From assembly GCA_023301245.1 (NCBI GenBank), contig JALZUV010000246.1, positions 1 to 15,756 on the forward strand: a stretch of 15,756 bases of DNA, read 5' to 3'. This DNA comes from Rickettsiales bacterium. Its GTDB lineage: Bacteria > Pseudomonadota > Alphaproteobacteria > Rickettsiales > JALZUV01. Shown piece by piece: positions 14,276-15,756 of the stretch. The notes under the pieces were generated by a model, which was not told the origin of the DNA, did not search any database, and saw only the letters and a program-made list of their open reading frames with translations. The position numbers were made by a program, and so were the translations under genes. Each line of letters opens with the position of its first letter. The first letter of the stretch is position 1.

Positions 14276-14304
14276 GTGAAAATTGCGATGGCTTTTGCTA
14301 TATT
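14276..14304 (+). promoter_or_regulatory. Promoter for a leaderless transcript of the unknown gene
   Basis: The -10 hexamer TATATT (14299-14304) matches the consensus at five of six bases and is preceded by TGC, an extended -10 feature. A weak -35, GTGAAA (14276-14281, four of six), lies at a 17-bp spacing. The hexamer ends 6 nt before the ATG, so the expected start of transcription is the A of the start codon. No Shine-Dalgarno sequence is present. Confidence 0.55.
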
Positions 14305-14310
14305 TGTTTT

Positions 14311-15354
14311 ATGAAAGAAACCTCACAATTTACCGCTCCGCTTCAGCATTTTTCTAACGCTTATGCTGCCCTATTAAAAAACTTAGCTGCTGTGCCGCAG
14401 GTTGCTGCTTTAGACTCCTACCAAAATGTGCTTGGGCAAGAGCTCAACCAAGTAGCGGAGCAGCTGCATCGTGACGATGTGATGGTACAGGCCAATAGGC
14501 AGGCTTATGAAAACCGTATTCTCGGCACGGTTGATGATGTGACGAAACAACTAGGCGTAACGCCTGCGTTATGGGAAAATACTGCACAGAAACTGGAGGC
14601 TCTAAACAGTAGCCTCAATGGGCTGAACGAAGTGCAAAAAGTTGCATTTTTAAATGGCCAAGGCGTTGATGTGACGGCAGAGAATTTCGCCGAAAACTTG
14701 GGGCCAAAAGTTATGGAACTTATTACCAATCCTGCGCCCGCACTTGCCGCCGCAAAAGCGCTTACCCCCGCACCAGAAGCAATTGTGCCTGATGCTGTTG
14801 AAAAGGCAACCACTGTAAATGTGGTAGGCGAGGCGACCCCAGTCGTAGCAGCCACCGATACGCCAGAAAAGGAAGTATCCACTGAAAATCCAGAAGTGGC
14901 AGGCGAACCCGCCCCGATAGAGCCATCCGAACAGCAACCCAAGGAAGCCCATAAACATGATATTCAAGACTCTGTTGTTAATTTTGTTTCTACATTACTC
15001 ACTGCAGCCAAAGGCGCAGAAACAACTATCACTCGCGAAGAGGCGGCGCAGTTAATTGCTGACTATCCAGAGAAGTTTTCCGAAAAACATTCAAATGAAC
15101 ATGATATGCATGTGCTAATGGAAAGCCGCGATAATTTTAACAAGTATGATACTACAGCCCAGCAGGCTATATTAGAATCTACAATACAGAAAAAGAAACA
15201 CCATATTGCTGCGAGCGATATTATTGCTAATTTAGATGAGTTACGCGCGGTTCCAGTGCCTAAGTTTACGGCTAACTTAGAAGCATATAATAATCGCGCC
15301 GAACAGATAGCTAAGCAAGCAGCAAATGCGGCAGGTGCAGTTTTAGGCGTGTAA
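14311..15354 (+). CDS. Protein of unknown function, probable two-domain helical protein
   Basis: I do not recognise this 347-residue protein. It has no signal peptide, membrane segment or cysteine and only one Trp. Residues 1-140 look largely helical (LKNLAAVPQVAALDSYQNVL, ELNQVAEQLHRDD). Residues about 141-216 are a low-complexity linker rich in Pro, Ala, Glu, Val and Thr. Residues 217-347 look like a second helical, charged domain with a His-rich patch (KHSNEHDMH near 259-267, KKKHH near 294-298), ending in a nonpolar tail AANAAGAVLGV. The ATG is the first possible start after an in-frame stop at 14272. It lies alone between a terminator and the degP-like gene, with its own promoter. A cytoplasmic location is inferred from the lack of export signals. 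Confidence 0.85.
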   Translation: MKETSQFTAPLQHFSNAYAALLKNLAAVPQVAALDSYQNVLGQELNQVAEQLHRDDVMVQANRQAYENRILGTVDDVTKQLGVTPALWENTAQKLEALNSSLNGLNEVQKVAFLNGQGVDVTAENFAENLGPKVMELITNPAPALAAAKALTPAPEAIVPDAVEKATTVNVVGEATPVVAATDTPEKEVSTENPEVAGEPAPIEPSEQQPKEAHKHDIQDSVVNFVSTLLTAAKGAETTITREEAAQLIADYPEKFSEKHSNEHDMHVLMESRDNFNKYDTTAQQAILESTIQKKKHHIAASDIIANLDELRAVPVPKFTANLEAYNNRAEQIAKQAANAAGAVLGV

Positions 15355-15359
15355 AGCGC

Positions 15360-15388
15360 TTTTCATTTTATCCTAAGCTCACTATAAC
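15360..15388 (+). promoter_or_regulatory. Promoter for a leaderless transcript of the protease gene
   Basis: TATAAC (15383-15388, five of six) lies 17 bp after TTTTCA (15360-15365, four of six). The hexamer ends 6 nt before the protease ATG, so transcription should start at the A of the start codon. The 40-nt gap after the unknown gene has no terminator hairpin, so read-through from upstream is also possible. Confidence 0.5.
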
Positions 15389-15394
15389 CGTGCT

Positions 15395-15756
15395 ATGCGG
15401 CTATTATCCTTTATTCTAATATTACTTTGCAGCTTGCCTTTGCAGGCGAAAGAGCGGCTTGTACCTAGCTCGCCCACGCAAGTGCAGCTGTCATTTTCGC
15501 CTGTGGTGAAGAAAGCTGCGCCAGCGGTGGTGAATATTTATACGAAACGAAGAGTGCGAGTACAGTCGCCGCTCGCCCGCCTTTATGCTGACCCCGTGTT
15601 TCGCCGATTTTTCCAAGGCCATCCAAGCAGGCAACAATTAACGCAAGAACGTATTGTGCAATCGTTGGGATCAGGCGTTATTGTGCATCCGGGGGGGATT
15701 ATCGTGTCCTCTAGCCATGTGGTGGCCGAAAGCGATGAGATTATAGCGGTGATGAG
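15395..15756 (+). CDS. DegP/HtrA-family periplasmic serine protease, N-terminal part
   Basis: The window ends after 120 codons of what looks like a Do-type protease, which degrades or refolds damaged envelope proteins in the periplasm. Residues 1-18 (MRLLSFILILLCSLPLQA) form a signal peptide with a likely cut after LQA. The family start FSPVVKKAAPAVVNIYTKR is at about 34-52, followed by the short LA-loop region with DPVFRRFF. The protease core begins at SLGSGVIVHPGGIIVSSSHV. His108 is the expected catalytic His; the Asp, Ser and PDZ domains lie beyond the window. The usual NNH is SSH here. No Shine-Dalgarno sequence is present. Alphaproteobacteria often carry such a gene close to rplQ. Confidence 0.9.
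   Translation, partial: MRLLSFILILLCSLPLQAKERLVPSSPTQVQLSFSPVVKKAAPAVVNIYTKRRVRVQSPLARLYADPVFRRFFQGHPSRQQLTQERIVQSLGSGVIVHPGGIIVSSSHVVAESDEIIAVM

Noticed and set aside
14505..14967. Two long minus-strand reading frames opposite the unknown gene.
   Set aside because: Their Ser/Ala/Gly-rich and Cys/Gly/Trp-rich compositions are what the complement of the Pro/Ala/Glu linker would give. Neither has a plausible start signal. The + strand frame has a promoter and a balanced protein composition.
15355..15364. AAAGCGCTTT after the unknown gene as a possible terminator.
   Set aside because: It is a self-complementary sequence with no room for a loop, so it cannot form a stable terminator hairpin.

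Overview
The window is almost entirely a bacterial S10-spc-alpha ribosomal protein cluster, read left to right on the + strand. It most likely comes from an alphaproteobacterium of moderate G+C (mid-40s percent by eye). The grounds are: tuf directly before rpsJ; adk between secY and rpsM; no rpsD between rpsK and rpoA; no rpmJ or infA in the cluster; a zinc-type adenylate kinase lid; a cysteine-poor S14; acidic or Ala-rich tails on L3 and L17; and a Do/DegP-family protease gene shortly after rplQ. I cannot name a genus or order.

Layout. Positions 1-99 are the last codons of tuf (EF-Tu). Positions 111-9600 hold 21 tightly packed ribosomal protein genes in the order rpsJ, rplC, rplD, rplW, rplB, rpsS, rplV, rpsC, rplP, rpmC, rpsQ, rplN, rplX, rplE, rpsN, rpsH, rplF, rplR, rpsE, rpmD, rplO. 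Gaps run from 1-4 nt overlaps to about 50 nt, and most starts have a good Shine-Dalgarno sequence. A strong intrinsic terminator follows rplO, so secY-adk (9752-11765) looks like a separate unit. A good sigma70-type promoter after adk precedes rpsM-rpsK-rpoA-rplQ (11852-14188), which ends in a second strong terminator with a UUCG loop.

The last 1.5 kb differs. A 347-residue protein of unknown function (14311-15354) is followed by the 5' part of a secreted DegP/HtrA-type serine protease, cut by the window end. Both genes lack a Shine-Dalgarno sequence, and both have a promoter-like -10 hexamer ending exactly 6 nt before the ATG, as expected for leaderless mRNAs. Upstream of the unknown gene, abutting its -35 element, is an 18-bp direct repeat (two 7-mers, 11-bp period) resembling a PhoB box.

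Functionally, most of the window builds the ribosome: both subunits, the exit-tunnel proteins L4/L22/L23, and the peptidyl transferase proteins L2/L3/L16. It also encodes the SecY protein-export channel, adenylate kinase and the RNA polymerase alpha subunit. The ribosomal core is ordinary. The points worth following are the regulatory breaks (terminators, promoters, hairpins) and the unknown gene with its leaderless promoter. I found no CRISPR array, mobile element, tRNA or rRNA gene, and no clear new defence or metabolic system.
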